A DNA stretch of 64,000 nucleotides, from NCBI GenBank assembly GCA_000499405.2, contig HG738140.1, positions 3,825,541-3,889,540 on the forward strand, given 5' to 3'. Origin of the DNA: Onchocerca volvulus (taxonomy: Eukaryota > Nematoda > Chromadorea > Rhabditida > Onchocercidae). The number at the start of each line of letters is the position of its first letter. The stretch's first letter is position 1. The position numbers and the translations under genes are program-made. Shown piece after piece: positions 40,338 through 51,476 of the stretch. Below the pieces are notes generated by a model. That model worked only from the letters and a program-made list of their open reading frames with translations, was not told where the DNA came from and did no database searches.

Positions 40338-41920
40338 AAATCATAATTATCCAAAATGAGGAATTTGAAAAGAAAATTATATGACTATTGACTTTGGAAG
40401 AATTAATATGATCAATTCTGAAGCATTAGTATGATCAATCGAATAAAATGAAAAAATTCAACTTGATGATTATTCCACTAGAGAATAGCAAAAGATGCAA
40501 TAATATAATTTCAATTATAATTCTAAAATCTTAGAATTCTTTCTTTACATATCAAAAATTGTAAAAAATGTATTTGCAAGGAAAAAAACCACTTCTTATG
40601 CTTGCAAAAATCATTTGAAAATAACATTCCTTCAGCAACAGAATTTTTATACCATAAATACAAGGATAGCAGAAAAAATAATGGGTGACAAAAACTTCGA
40701 AAAAAAAAATTTACAACATAATTCAAATAAATATGTAATACGATATAATAAAATATGAATGCAAGAGCGAATTTATGAAAAAGAAAGTTTCCTGAAATAA
40801 TGAACATTATTAAGCTGTATCGATCAAAAAAAATTTAAAAAACTTTGAGAAGTTGATTTGTGCATGGAAAAGTTCATATCAAAAATGCAAAACTCATCAC
40901 ACTGACCAATCAGTTCTACTTAGGCTAACGCCAACTTCACTTTATTGATCGGCTTGTAAGCCTTAAACGAGTCGAAATAATTTACAATTTTCCCAAAGAT
41001 GATAATTGCTAATGATAACAGCCCTTATCAGAAGAAATGAGCAAAGAAAATTACTTTATCAATTTGGTTTTCTAATAAGACTTCATTGATTTCCGAAATT
41101 TTAAAGTTCCATACTTTCTCTACTCCATCCTTCGCTATCACATTATCAATAATATACTATGGCATATGATGCTTAATAATACGAATAACTGTAAAATATA
41201 TTTTTTTCAATTTATAAAACAATTTAACAATTTGAAATATGTTTGATCTATTAAGAAATTATTCCACTCTTGATCTGTTTTTATCTAACTTTACCTACTT
41301 TCCGTTTTTATCCTTTATTTTTGTTTGCCTGAAAAATGTTTCATCAATTCTAGAGAGAAATGAAATCCAGAAGTGGTAATGTTATGAAATCAATGGAATA
41401 AAACAATCTGATCGTTAACGCAAATGCTTTTGTATCAATAACTGAAGTTATAGCTATTGTTTCTTAAGAAACAAAATCATAATATGTCTTTAAAAGTTTT
41501 CAAATTACTACTAAACAATGAGAGATATCAAAATGACGAAATTCACAGATGGTGGAAAATTAAAAATTAGCAAAAGAAGAGAAAAAACATGATATCTCTA
41601 GGCCATTTTTCTGTAAATAAATTTCATTATTCAACAACCTAACTTCTGCAATGATTTTTTATTCATGCAAAGTAAATTTGTGTATCGGTTTTTTCACGCA
41701 TTTATTCATGTTTTTCTGCAGCTTCTGGAAATATATTACAGCGTATGAAAACAAAATTCAGCATGTCTAGCTAAATAAAATTGGAAGCTGTATACATGAA
41801 AAGTCTTTGCAGCAATGAACATCACAAATAGGGAATCGCAATAACCGGGAAACACATAGTAATTAATCACAACTGCAATTTAAATAAAAAGGCTTTTTAA
41901 TAAAAGGATAGCAAAATGAC
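40338..41920. other. Intergenic space between CLC exchanger and SNAPC1 genes
   Basis: About 1.6 kb on the minus-strand path from the CLC stop codon to the SNAPC1 acceptor. Somewhat less AT-rich patches (about 40,900-41,000) show no exon structure. The spacing is wide for a tightly packed nematode operon, which typically has a few hundred bp between genes, though the same-strand order leaves co-transcription possible. Confidence 0.5.
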
Positions 41921-44900
41921 TTAGAAAGAATGATTTTCAATACCACCCATTTTCATAAAATCAAGAATATCCTTCTTCGTGATTATCCCGAGAAGGCGGC
42001 CATTTCGTGTTACGAGTACTTGTCTCAATCCAAGCTTTCGGAACATATCTATTACTGTTTCCATTGGTGTTTGATCGGTTACTGTCATTGGCGCCTAAAG
42101 ATTCACTTTAAAATGTACTTTAAATGGCTGAATGAATTCAATTCTTTTTTCTTTTTTTTTTTTTAAATCAACTGCTGATTGCCAGCAGCATAAATTTCCT
42201 TCGAAGAACTATTTGTTAACGGGTAATATACTTGGAGAATTCAACTAGAAATTTATCTTAAAAACACTGTATGCACAACAAACAAAATACAATTAAGAGG
42301 AAACAAAAATTTTCTTGAAGATAAAAGTTCTAAATTCCTTTAGTTAATCTAAAATGTTTCATGAAAAACAATTCCTTTTTGTCCAATATATAACAAAACA
42401 TTTTGTAACAAAGAGGGAAAGGAAACCCAATTTGATAATAATCATCAAAAGCACAAGTCACAAATTGTCACTGAAGAAAGACCAGTGATTTGAATAGTTT
42501 CAGCATTTGATTTGATGTATTGATGAAAATGATAAAAATTTGCACCTTTATATATTATTATATCAATAAAAAAAATACCAAATCGATAAGTTTACGAAAG
42601 CGTAGTGGTGCTGGAACACCGTCTACTGCCTCTGGGACATCTGTCTTGAAATAAACGATTGAACTGGTGACAACGTAAGGCTGGGATTTACGGGCGGAAT
42701 AAAGAGCAAGTTGCAAATCACGCCTGGAAGTTAGAAATATTAATTGAAAATATCGAAAATCTAAGTTCATTAGAATCTTCATAACACTATTTTTCACTTT
42801 ATAACAAAATTAATCTAAATAAATGTTCGAAGAAAAAAATTAAATACGAACCGTGGACAGAATCCCACTAAGTATAAATTCTCTTCACTGACAACAACTG
42901 GAAAGCCATTATAATTAGTTTCACGCAGCAAAACTTCAATCTCACCAACTGTCATTGTATCTTGTGTGATTACCCGCAACATTCCACCACCTAAAAAATG
43001 AGAAAATATATTTAAAAAATGAAAAAATTTTTTTAGATTGAAAACTTCCAATGCAAAAACTAGGATACCGATATTTTTGAAATATAATACGTGAAAAAGT
43101 CAAATTTTCCTCTAAATAAAAGGAAAAAAATCAGAAAATCCCAACTTAAAAGATTTTCTACCTGCTCCAGGTTTCATTACTTGTATGGCAACAGTAGAAT
43201 ACGGATATTCGCCTTTGTTGTCTAAAAATGGATAGCCATTCAAATCTATGTGCGCATCGTATATGCCCTGAAATATTACACTTTTTTTTTTTCCCTGAAA
43301 TCGCAATTATTCGACAGCACAGAAGTTATCAATCATAAAAATGATCAATGATAAGAAATAACTGTAGCCTGATAAAAATTCTGATAAAATGAAACAATAT
43401 ATTTTAAATGAACAAATATAGCTCCCCTCATATCAAGAGATGTCACAATATTTGAATATAATTATGTTATTATCAAAAATATTTGTGTTGAATATCAAGA
43501 TTACTTTGTTTCAATATTATTTTAATAATAAAGCAAATTACCATTTTGTAGAAAGCATCACCAATCCATTTTGCAAACATTGTGGCAACCATTGTAGGAA
43601 CAATAAATTCCAGACTTCCCGTTAATTCAAACATAATAACAACCAATGAAACAGTCATCCTTTAAAATGAAGTAAATTACTTATATTAGCAAACGAAAGA
43701 TGGAAAAAAATCTAACTTCCATCATTTTTCTCGATCTCAAATGTGAATTTAAAACTTTTTAAGCACAAAAAAAAAAAATCAATTCATTAAAATTAATAGC
43801 ACTCTTTCTTGTAAAAATACAAATACCAGAATACAAAATCAGATTCCAAAATTCCAAATTAACTCAGCAAATTTTGTCCTAGTGAATATTTCGGTAACTT
43901 CTCAGATAATTTAATAATATAATCTTACCTCGTAACTCCACCAAGCACGGCAGCAGCACCAACCATTGCATAAAGTCCAGGCATAACACAATCCTTGCCA
44001 ACTTGGCAAGCCCAAATGGTATTATGTATTTCAGCATTTTTCTGAAGTAATATTATAATATACATAGAAATGAGAACAGATACTAGCAATTCTAATTCAA
44101 ACTTTATTTATTTGAAAACGAACTCATTATTACTGAACTATAATTCAACACTACTTTTCTAAAGTATTCCAGTTAAATAGAAATTTTCTACAATTAATGC
44201 CAGGCTTTTTCGATGTTGTTTCCACTGCACATTGCCCTTCCTTATCACTAACATATGATAGAAAGTAAAAAAATTCTTAAATTTTTAAAATGATAAGCAG
44301 TCCTTTTTGAAATGTGAAATGAAGCTCAAAAATTTATGATATATTGTTTTCTTCATTAAAAGTAATCCATAAAACCAACATAATTAACAAACATTCAACA
44401 TACTTGCAGAGATGCAGCTATACCTTCAACACTGATACCCAATAAACGCCCGGCAATAGCACCCATAGCAAGACTTGGTACAAACAGACCGGCAGGGACT
44501 TTGATGCCAAATGTAAATATTGTTAATATCAATTTTATGATCAGCGCCAAAATAAGTTTAACAAATGCACTCTGAAAGCAAAAAATAATGATGAAATTGA
44601 AACAATTTCAAAATTTAACAATAAGTTTTATGGCCGATGTCTTCACCCAATAACAGTTGATCGCCTTAATTTTCACCCTATTTGTTAATATCCAATTATA
44701 TTTTGGAACAAAAACAATGATGCTCCATCGCTTCTGACTGCATGCAGCTTTAATTTAGGCAAGTGCCAATTTCCATTGTTACGCTAATCCATTAAATAAA
44801 GTCTCTCTGAGTGGATCTTCACTATAAGTATAAAGATACTGATGTTATAATTCTCACTAATAGCTCTTTTTCTCAAATATTATATATGCTGACGAGGATA

Positions 44901-47900
44901 TAGAAGATTTTTTTCTATTGTCCAGAAATTTATATTATAATGTGATGAAATCTAGATCTTAGATTCTGAAACATGGAATAGATTATTTCACATTTCGAAT
45001 TCGATTATTCTTCATCAGATGATATTTAACAAATAAAGTATTTTTGCGAAATGACTGAAAATGACCTAGATTTCTGCAGTGTTTCCTCATGATGTAACAC
45101 TTGAATGAAAAATTTCAAACTTACGTGTACTCCTGCTCCTAGTTCTCCAGTATGATAATTATCATCCACTTTATCGAAAGAAAATGTTTTATTCTGATAA
45201 TCACATAGGTCCATCATAAAATCTTCGGGACCACAACGGTCGAAAAGCTATAATACATGGAACAATCAGAGATGAAAGAAAATGCTCATCTAGCAGAACT
45301 AATAAAAAAAGAAATTGAGAATACAAAATGATATCTACGAAATGAAAGTAGAGAAGGAATTCATGACTTCATGGCTTATTTCTTCCATGTAAGTATAAAA
45401 ATGGCCAAATTAAAAATAAATACAAAAGAACTATTCCCTTTATGCACTAATCTATCGTCATGAGCACTAATTTATTTGATATAGAAATAGTATTTGATAT
45501 AGCAATAATGTCTCGTACATTCGCTTTGCTTTGACATTATCTTCTTTCATGTTATGTTTGATCAGTTGCTTTTTATAATACTATTTTGTTTTTAAATGTG
45601 GTTCCGTTCAAAAACTTTATAAACTAGCTAAATTCAATTTCACTCTTTATTTTCGATTAGACAGATACATGAGTAAATTGCGAGTAAATTAAATCAATAT
45701 CAAAAGACACTGAAATCATTATTCGAATGCGATATAATGAAAGGAAAACCAACTTGTTTTATTAACGACGATGAACTACGACGAGTGTACGGATTGAAGT
45801 AACTGACGAATGCTGTGATAAGTGTCACAATAAGAACCTCTTTTACGGGATTACTACCCAAAGTTTTATTTGCTTTTCGAAACCGACACCATTTTATATT
45901 CGCCCTTCAAATAAAAACTATAACTTTAACTAAATGCTTCATCATAAAAAAATGAGGTACTTAATTCATAATGATTAAAAAGAAAGGATAGTAAAAGTTG
46001 CTTTATATAATTACCTGTAGTATACCATTAAGAAAATTAAAAAAAAAAGACCTACTCTGTCGAAATTCATTTAAAAAAAAGCTCACCATATAAATAAACT
46101 TCCAATGATACCACCAAACAACCCCAGACCGGCAAATGGAATAAGTTCGACAAATGTCCATTTCATGCTGTAGTCAACATGGAACAAAGAAGTCTGAAAT
46201 TTCAATTTAATATAAATTCGCATCCCAATACATCCAAAATTTACCAAACAAACATATTTAACATCTAAAAAGTGTAAATTAATTTAAACAAAATATCTAA
46301 ACAAAATTTTCGCTTAGAAGTACTAAATGTAATTAAATAAACGGTCTAAATTTCATCAGACAATGCGATGAATTATTAAATTTAAAAAGTTATTACGTTT
46401 AAAACAGCCATATAAGACGAGGGAATACTGGCAAACTGTATAAGATGTTTCAAAGCATCTATCCATTATTAGATGCAAAAAATAAATCTGGTCACCTTAT
46501 AAAATGCATAATTTAATCTTTAATTCCCAAAAACAATCACTCATATACTTTGTCGTATACCTGATCACTTCCAAATGGATTCATTATTCTTAAAATAATT
46601 CCAGCAATAAGAGCACAGAAGAACGAACGCCACATAGTTTTCAACGGGAAATAATAACTTGCTTCTTCCAAGCTGTAGCTTTTCATTTTAAATATTTCAA
46701 AACTGATCAGACAAGGCTAATTAGAGCCAATCCCTAATTTTTACTCAAATGCTTCCTTCTATCAATTTATGAATTTTCCATTGCAAATATAAAAAGTTGC
46801 TTGAGAAAAAATATTTGTGAATTGAAGCACATCTTAAATGTTCAAAATTGCTAAAAGAAATTTTTTGAAAAAGTTTCAGAAATCTTAAAATTACCTAAAT
46901 AAAACTCCTCCTATAGGAGCGCCGAATGCAACTGAAACACCAGCTGCAGCAGATGCACTTAATATTTCACGTTTTTTGGCTTCATTTGAGCCATATTTTG
47001 GGAAGAGATAAGAAAAAATATTCCCTATGCAGCAAGCTAAATGCACCATTGGACCTTCTTTTCCCAAATTCAAACCTGAAATGACACAGAATTCGTTACT
47101 TTATTCAGAAATGAATTTGGAATACCGCTAGTAGTACTTTTCTTGCTCAAAATTGCTAAAAAAAAAAAAAAAAAAAGATTTGAAAAATTTTACCAACCAG
47201 ATGCAGATGCCAGGATCAAGCCAACAGATTTAATAATGAAAGTCCATTTACCCAAATAACCTCTGATGATAAAACCGGACAAAATACATTTGATCTCAGG
47301 TATACCCGAACCACAAGCATATGGAGCAAATACCTGAAAATAGAAATCATACAAAGAATCTTTAGAAAAACCGTCTATCTATTTTTCTGTTCATATGTTT
47401 CGTTTCTCCTCAAATGTCGTTTTCAAATCTTCATATATATTTCTCTTTTTTTTTTCTTTTTTTTTTGACAGAATAAATGAAAATCATTCTTGCTCAATGT
47501 AAAATGAAAACTATTTACATACAAAATAAAAAAAATCTATTAAATTGTCAACATAATAAAGTACCTTCACCAAAGCTACAGTTACTCCTGTCATCAATAC
47601 ACTCCAACCACAATAAAAAAATAATTCCACCACATAATAAAAGAAATTTCGATCATAAAACTGCATCATTTCAGGCCAGGATGTCCATGCCGAACAGTCG
47701 GCATCTTTATAAACACTGTCATTCGCTGACCAACAACAATGCTCACGATCAAGCCAAAATCGATCGGCACATATACCATCCTGAAAGAGCTAAAATATTC
47801 TTTAAAAAAACATATAAATAATCATGAAGCATTAAACATTTCCACATTTTATTTTTTCAGCGACACTATTTATTCCATTGTGCTACTGAATTTAGACTGT

Positions 47901-49405
47901 TTTTCAGACAGAAGAAATACGTTTCACATAAATCTTGCCTTCAAATCACTCATCCAACGTGCTCCAATATCAATAATACCAGCAATAGTACCAGCCGCAA
48001 GACCAACCATCAGTACACATATCCAACCACTTCCCGCATCCCATAGACTACATAGTTTACCAAAAGAAGTTTTTGATCGTTTCACGATAAATTTATGGCG
48101 CAATCTGTCACGTGCTAAATCTCTCTGCCAATCTATTGTATGAAAATCATCATACCGGCTATAAAAAACATTGTGAAATTATATACATATATAGTTTTAT
48201 CGGCAATCTAGTTTCCAGGCTGAATAAAATAAATAAACGGCTAACATCATATACCTCCTTCAAAACACTAACTCTCGATATCTGGAAACAATGGCATTAT
48301 TTGTAAGACTCAAAGTAGAAACCTTTCTATTGGTGTTGAAGCATCATCGACGGTTATCTCGTCACTGTCATTTAATGCAATAAAATTATTTCCATTTGTA
48401 CCTAGAACATTCGGTAAATGGTTGATCTATTTTTGTAATAAATAGATAATTCTTAATTATATGACTCAATGAAGCATAAGAAAATAATTAAACTTCTACA
48501 AAATGAATAAACAATATACCGCGATATTTTAATGCACTGTGATTACTCTGTTCGGCATGTACCACTGCTGGAGCAGTATCGGAAGTAGAAACGATATCAT
48601 CATCACCCATCATTGCTTCTAATTCGATCCGAGTCCTTTTTATTGTTCGAAAAGGATTAAATGTTGATAGGAGAGTTTTGGACTGAGTCGGCGGTATTAA
48701 GCAAGTTGTTTCACTTTGCTGTGAAAATATTATTGAGAAAAAAAAAAAAAAAAAAAAGCTAATTTAAATAGAATCCTCCGTTTGTTGAACATATGCGGGC
48801 AAGTCCTAATCAATTTTTTTAAAATCAGTATCTATGAAAATCCTTCAAAGAAAACGGTTTTCCGAGAAAAAAAATCCTTTAAAGAATGCATGTGGAATAC
48901 ATAAATTGATAAATGCGCACCTGTATGTTATTATTTTTGTTTTATCTTCCTTTACTCATAGTATAGAAATTAACTTCTTCCAGAAGTTCTCGATAAGCAT
49001 GTTTTTAAAGTTTTAGTTCTTGCTTACAAGCTATCTGCTCAATCTACGATATCAGAAGTAATGCTTCAAGCTCAAACCAAGTTATTCATCTATTCGTACT
49101 TCAGTGATTAGATCCCCTAGCTGTTGCCAAATCCGATTTCGAAAACACTAGTAAATACTATTTTCGTATCAACGTTGTCAATATTACCTATCAATTTGAC
49201 ATCATCTCAGCACCTTGTTTCATCTACATATCTGTGCTTGGTTTTTCCATTACTTCTGCATCTGCTCTCACGTCTATTTCCGCATCTCTGATATAGATGA
49301 TTAAATATAAAATATTAATATATAGATATCGTAAGTATTGGCAAGTACAAAAAGTTAATAAGTAACTAGAAAACATACCTCGTCACTTGTCCAGAGATTG
49401 CTCAT
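41921..49405 (-). CDS. clh-5: CLC-3/4/5-type chloride/proton exchanger with two CBS domains
   Basis: Eighteen exons in transcript order, about 837 aa: 49379-49405, 48520-48718, 48323-48401, 47939-48158, 47565-47780, 47198-47333, 46895-47075, 46561-46672, 46087-46193, 45754-45904, 45125-45247, 44404-44571, 43929-44041, 43542-43659, 43162-43267, 42852-42990, 42579-42723, 41921-42094. The family exchanges Cl- for H+ across endosomal membranes. Seen: cytosolic DFHTIDW (106-112) typical of ClC-3/4/5; GSGIPE (255-260, Ser in the anion site); GKEGPMVH with gating Glu E299; [10 protein letters not shown] with proton Glu E356, spaced 57 residues from E299 as in ClC-5; GLFVP (545-549); CBS1 (~677-740) and CBS2 (~778-832). 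The presence of both glutamates argues for exchanger rather than channel activity. Intron 4 uses a GC donor. The acceptor at 46672 was chosen because it gives GGVLFSLEE without insertion. The symbol follows similarity to C. elegans CLH-5; orthology was not tested. Confidence 0.93.
47781..47938 (-). other. Predicted GC-AG intron (CLC gene, intron 4)
   Basis: On the minus strand the exon ends in GATTTGAAG (D-L-K) and continues GCAAGATTT. The acceptor CTTTCAG precedes GATGGTATATGT (D-G-I-C). This joins in phase 0 and reproduces the conserved DLK-(E/D)GIC junction of ClC-3/4/5. Reading on meets TGA after four codons, and no nearby GT gives a frame that fits. Confidence 0.8.
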
Positions 49406-49437
49406 AGAAAGTGAAACCAGTCAACTTCCATAAGCAT
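49402..49437 (-). CDS. uORF overlapping the CLC start codon (ATGA)
   Basis: In the CLC 5' leader an ATG at 49437 (context AAAAAATGC, A at -3) opens an 11-codon frame ([11 protein letters not shown]) whose TGA (49404-49402) overlaps the main ATG (49405-49403) as ATGA. The main ATG has a weak context (T at -3), and the next in-frame Met lies about 50 codons on. This layout suggests termination-reinitiation control of exchanger translation. The peptide resembles nothing I know; translation is inferred. Confidence 0.5.
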   Translation of the reverse strand: MLMEVDWFHFL

Positions 49438-49463
49438 TTTTTGTGCCTAAATAGGCCGATTTC

Positions 49464-49476
49464 CTAAAAATTTTTA
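49464..49476 (-). promoter_or_regulatory. Candidate spliced-leader or 5' UTR acceptor for the CLC gene
   Basis: Minus strand AAAAATTTTTAG immediately precedes GAAATCGG (transcript from 49463). It lies 58 nt before the main ATG and 26 nt before the uORF ATG. The site fits a trans-splice acceptor or a cis acceptor from an unseen non-coding exon. Either way the uORF would remain in the mature leader. Confidence 0.5.
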
Positions 49477-51476
49477 TGTTTCATTATAAACAAACACTGT
49501 TATCAACAAACATTGATAAGATCAAAGATTAAAGGCTGGAACGACGTATTTTCATTTGATTTTACCTTACTTTTTCTAATTTCAAATTTCGCATATTGTA
49601 GAAATTGAGTATCACAACAGAAAAAAAAAAAAAACTTTTTTATAGAAGGAGAAAAAAAAAAACTGAGCTCGCTCGGAAAAACTGACCGCTACTGCTGGTA
49701 AATGATGTTTGAATAAAATAATTATTAAATAATAAAATAATAATCCAACCAACTAAACTGAATGGCTAAGTAATCATTACTATTAGATTAAGCTTTAAAA
49801 AAAAAAAAAAAAAAAAAAGAAAAAAAAACAGATGAATCGGTCAACCAAACAAGTAACAAACAGTTTATGTGGATGAGTCAATTAGGCAAGATAATATCAA
49901 TTTATTCTCAAACACTAATAAGTTAAACAGAACTGTCGAACTGACAGTAGCACTTCAATTTATATGACTGATAATATTTCATCAAAAGAGAAATACATGA
50001 GATTGGAAAAAATGGAATAAAACTGAAAAGAGCTTAGTAACAGTAACTCAAATAAAACTATCAAACTACAGTAGCGTTTTATTTTGTACGACTCATAACA
50101 TTGCAGTAAAAAATAGGACGAACGATAATAAAATGTATGAAAATAGGAAAAAATGAAATAAAACTGAAAAGAGTTTAGTAATAAACAATTGTTCACAAGA
50201 AGACACATAAAATCAAATGAATAAAGCCAATAATCTTTTCTTATGGGTAAATTTAAATTTCCCTGCCAAAACAAAGTACCAATCCCAACTTTCAACTACC
50301 AACAGTTGTCACCAAGGATCAAGATATAATACGGTCCAACAAGCGATGTGGTCTGGAGGAGATGCGGCCGTCTATTATTTATCGTTTGCGAGATTCTGTT
50401 TATGTATTGTATGGTTCCAATTAGTTTTGAGTCCATTGTTTTAATGAATTACTTATTTACTTGCTTACTCTCATTACAATGAGAAAGAGAATCAAGGGTA
50501 CAACATATATTCTTAAGAGTTTCTAGACATATTTTAAAGAATCTTGCTAATCGGTCAAAGTAAGGCTATTCCTATTTCAGAGGATTAATTACTGGATCAG
50601 ATATCAAAATTGAATTGAATAGCTCTTTTTCCAATTCCTTTTTCATAATTAATTTCTCGTCTACAAAATGTTATTTGATTAGAACATATTTCATTCATTT
50701 TTATTGATTTTTGATTTAGTAGGAAATATCATCAGACCATTATACAATCATTCATATTATAGTTATTCGTTTTTTTTTTTCTATTTCGCCCCTAATTTAT
50801 ATCATTAATTGATTAAAAATTTTTAACTAGTTAATTAATTAATTAATCCAGACATATGAAATTTTAGTGCAAAATTTGCTTTTCTGTACGTTTAGTATGC
50901 TCAATTCTTTTCATGTATATATGATATAAAGTTTTTTTTTATGTCTGTGCTTATGATTTTTTGTTACACATATCTAATTATGCGCGTGATTCCTTCTGTT
51001 TTTAAATTTTGTAAGTCAGTTTTTGTAACATAGAAATCTTTGTATACGAGGATTCATATATAATTTTTTTTTTTTTTGCATATATAGCCATATTTTTTTT
51101 ATTTTTTTTTATGTCCAATTTTCATATAGAATCGTTTATGCGTAATCTTCATATAAAAATTTTTTTAAAATAATTTTTATGTAAATAAATTACATTTCTA
51201 TATAATTTTCACATGTAATCACCTACTCCATCATAAATATTTGGTGTAAAGGAAGCAATAAGAAATGAGATAGAATTGCGTAAGAAGACGTAGTACGGTA
51301 ATAGATGAAAAGATTTACAGAATTAAATACTGATTAATAAATTGATCATTATAGCGCCTGCACTGTAATTTGTAATTTATTTGCATAAAAATACTATATC
51401 ATAAATAAAAGTTCATCCGAAAGAAAAAGAGAAAAGCTGCGATATTTTCACGTGATTAAACGTATCCGTTGAATCG
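49477..51476. other. Divergent intergenic region between CLC and STRIP genes
   Basis: About 2 kb separates the two 5' ends and presumably carries promoters for both. It contains poly-A tracts, a degenerate tandem duplication (listed) and long T-rich stretches. No clear TATA or other defined promoter element could be assigned. Open frames here (49960-50295 minus, 50217-50444 plus) lack recognisable motifs. Confidence 0.55.
49920..50188. repeat. Degenerate ~125-145 bp tandem duplication
   Basis: Two adjacent diverged units share, in order, aaact(g/a)tc(g/a)aact, cagtagc, tatgact/tacgact, ataatatt/ataacatt, gaaaaaatg(g)aataaaac and tgaaaagagyttagtaa. The second is slightly expanded in the middle. 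It lies in the divergent promoter interval of the CLC and STRIP genes. Confidence 0.7.

Noticed and set aside
46561..46678. Longer CLC exon 8 starting CTACAGCTTGG
   Set aside because: It would insert two residues into the conserved GGVLFSLEE proton-glutamate motif; the acceptor six bases downstream keeps frame and restores the family sequence.
47477..48143. Plus-strand frames of 114 and 134 codons
   Set aside because: They are antisense to CLC exons 4 and 5, whose minus-strand translation matches the family closely.
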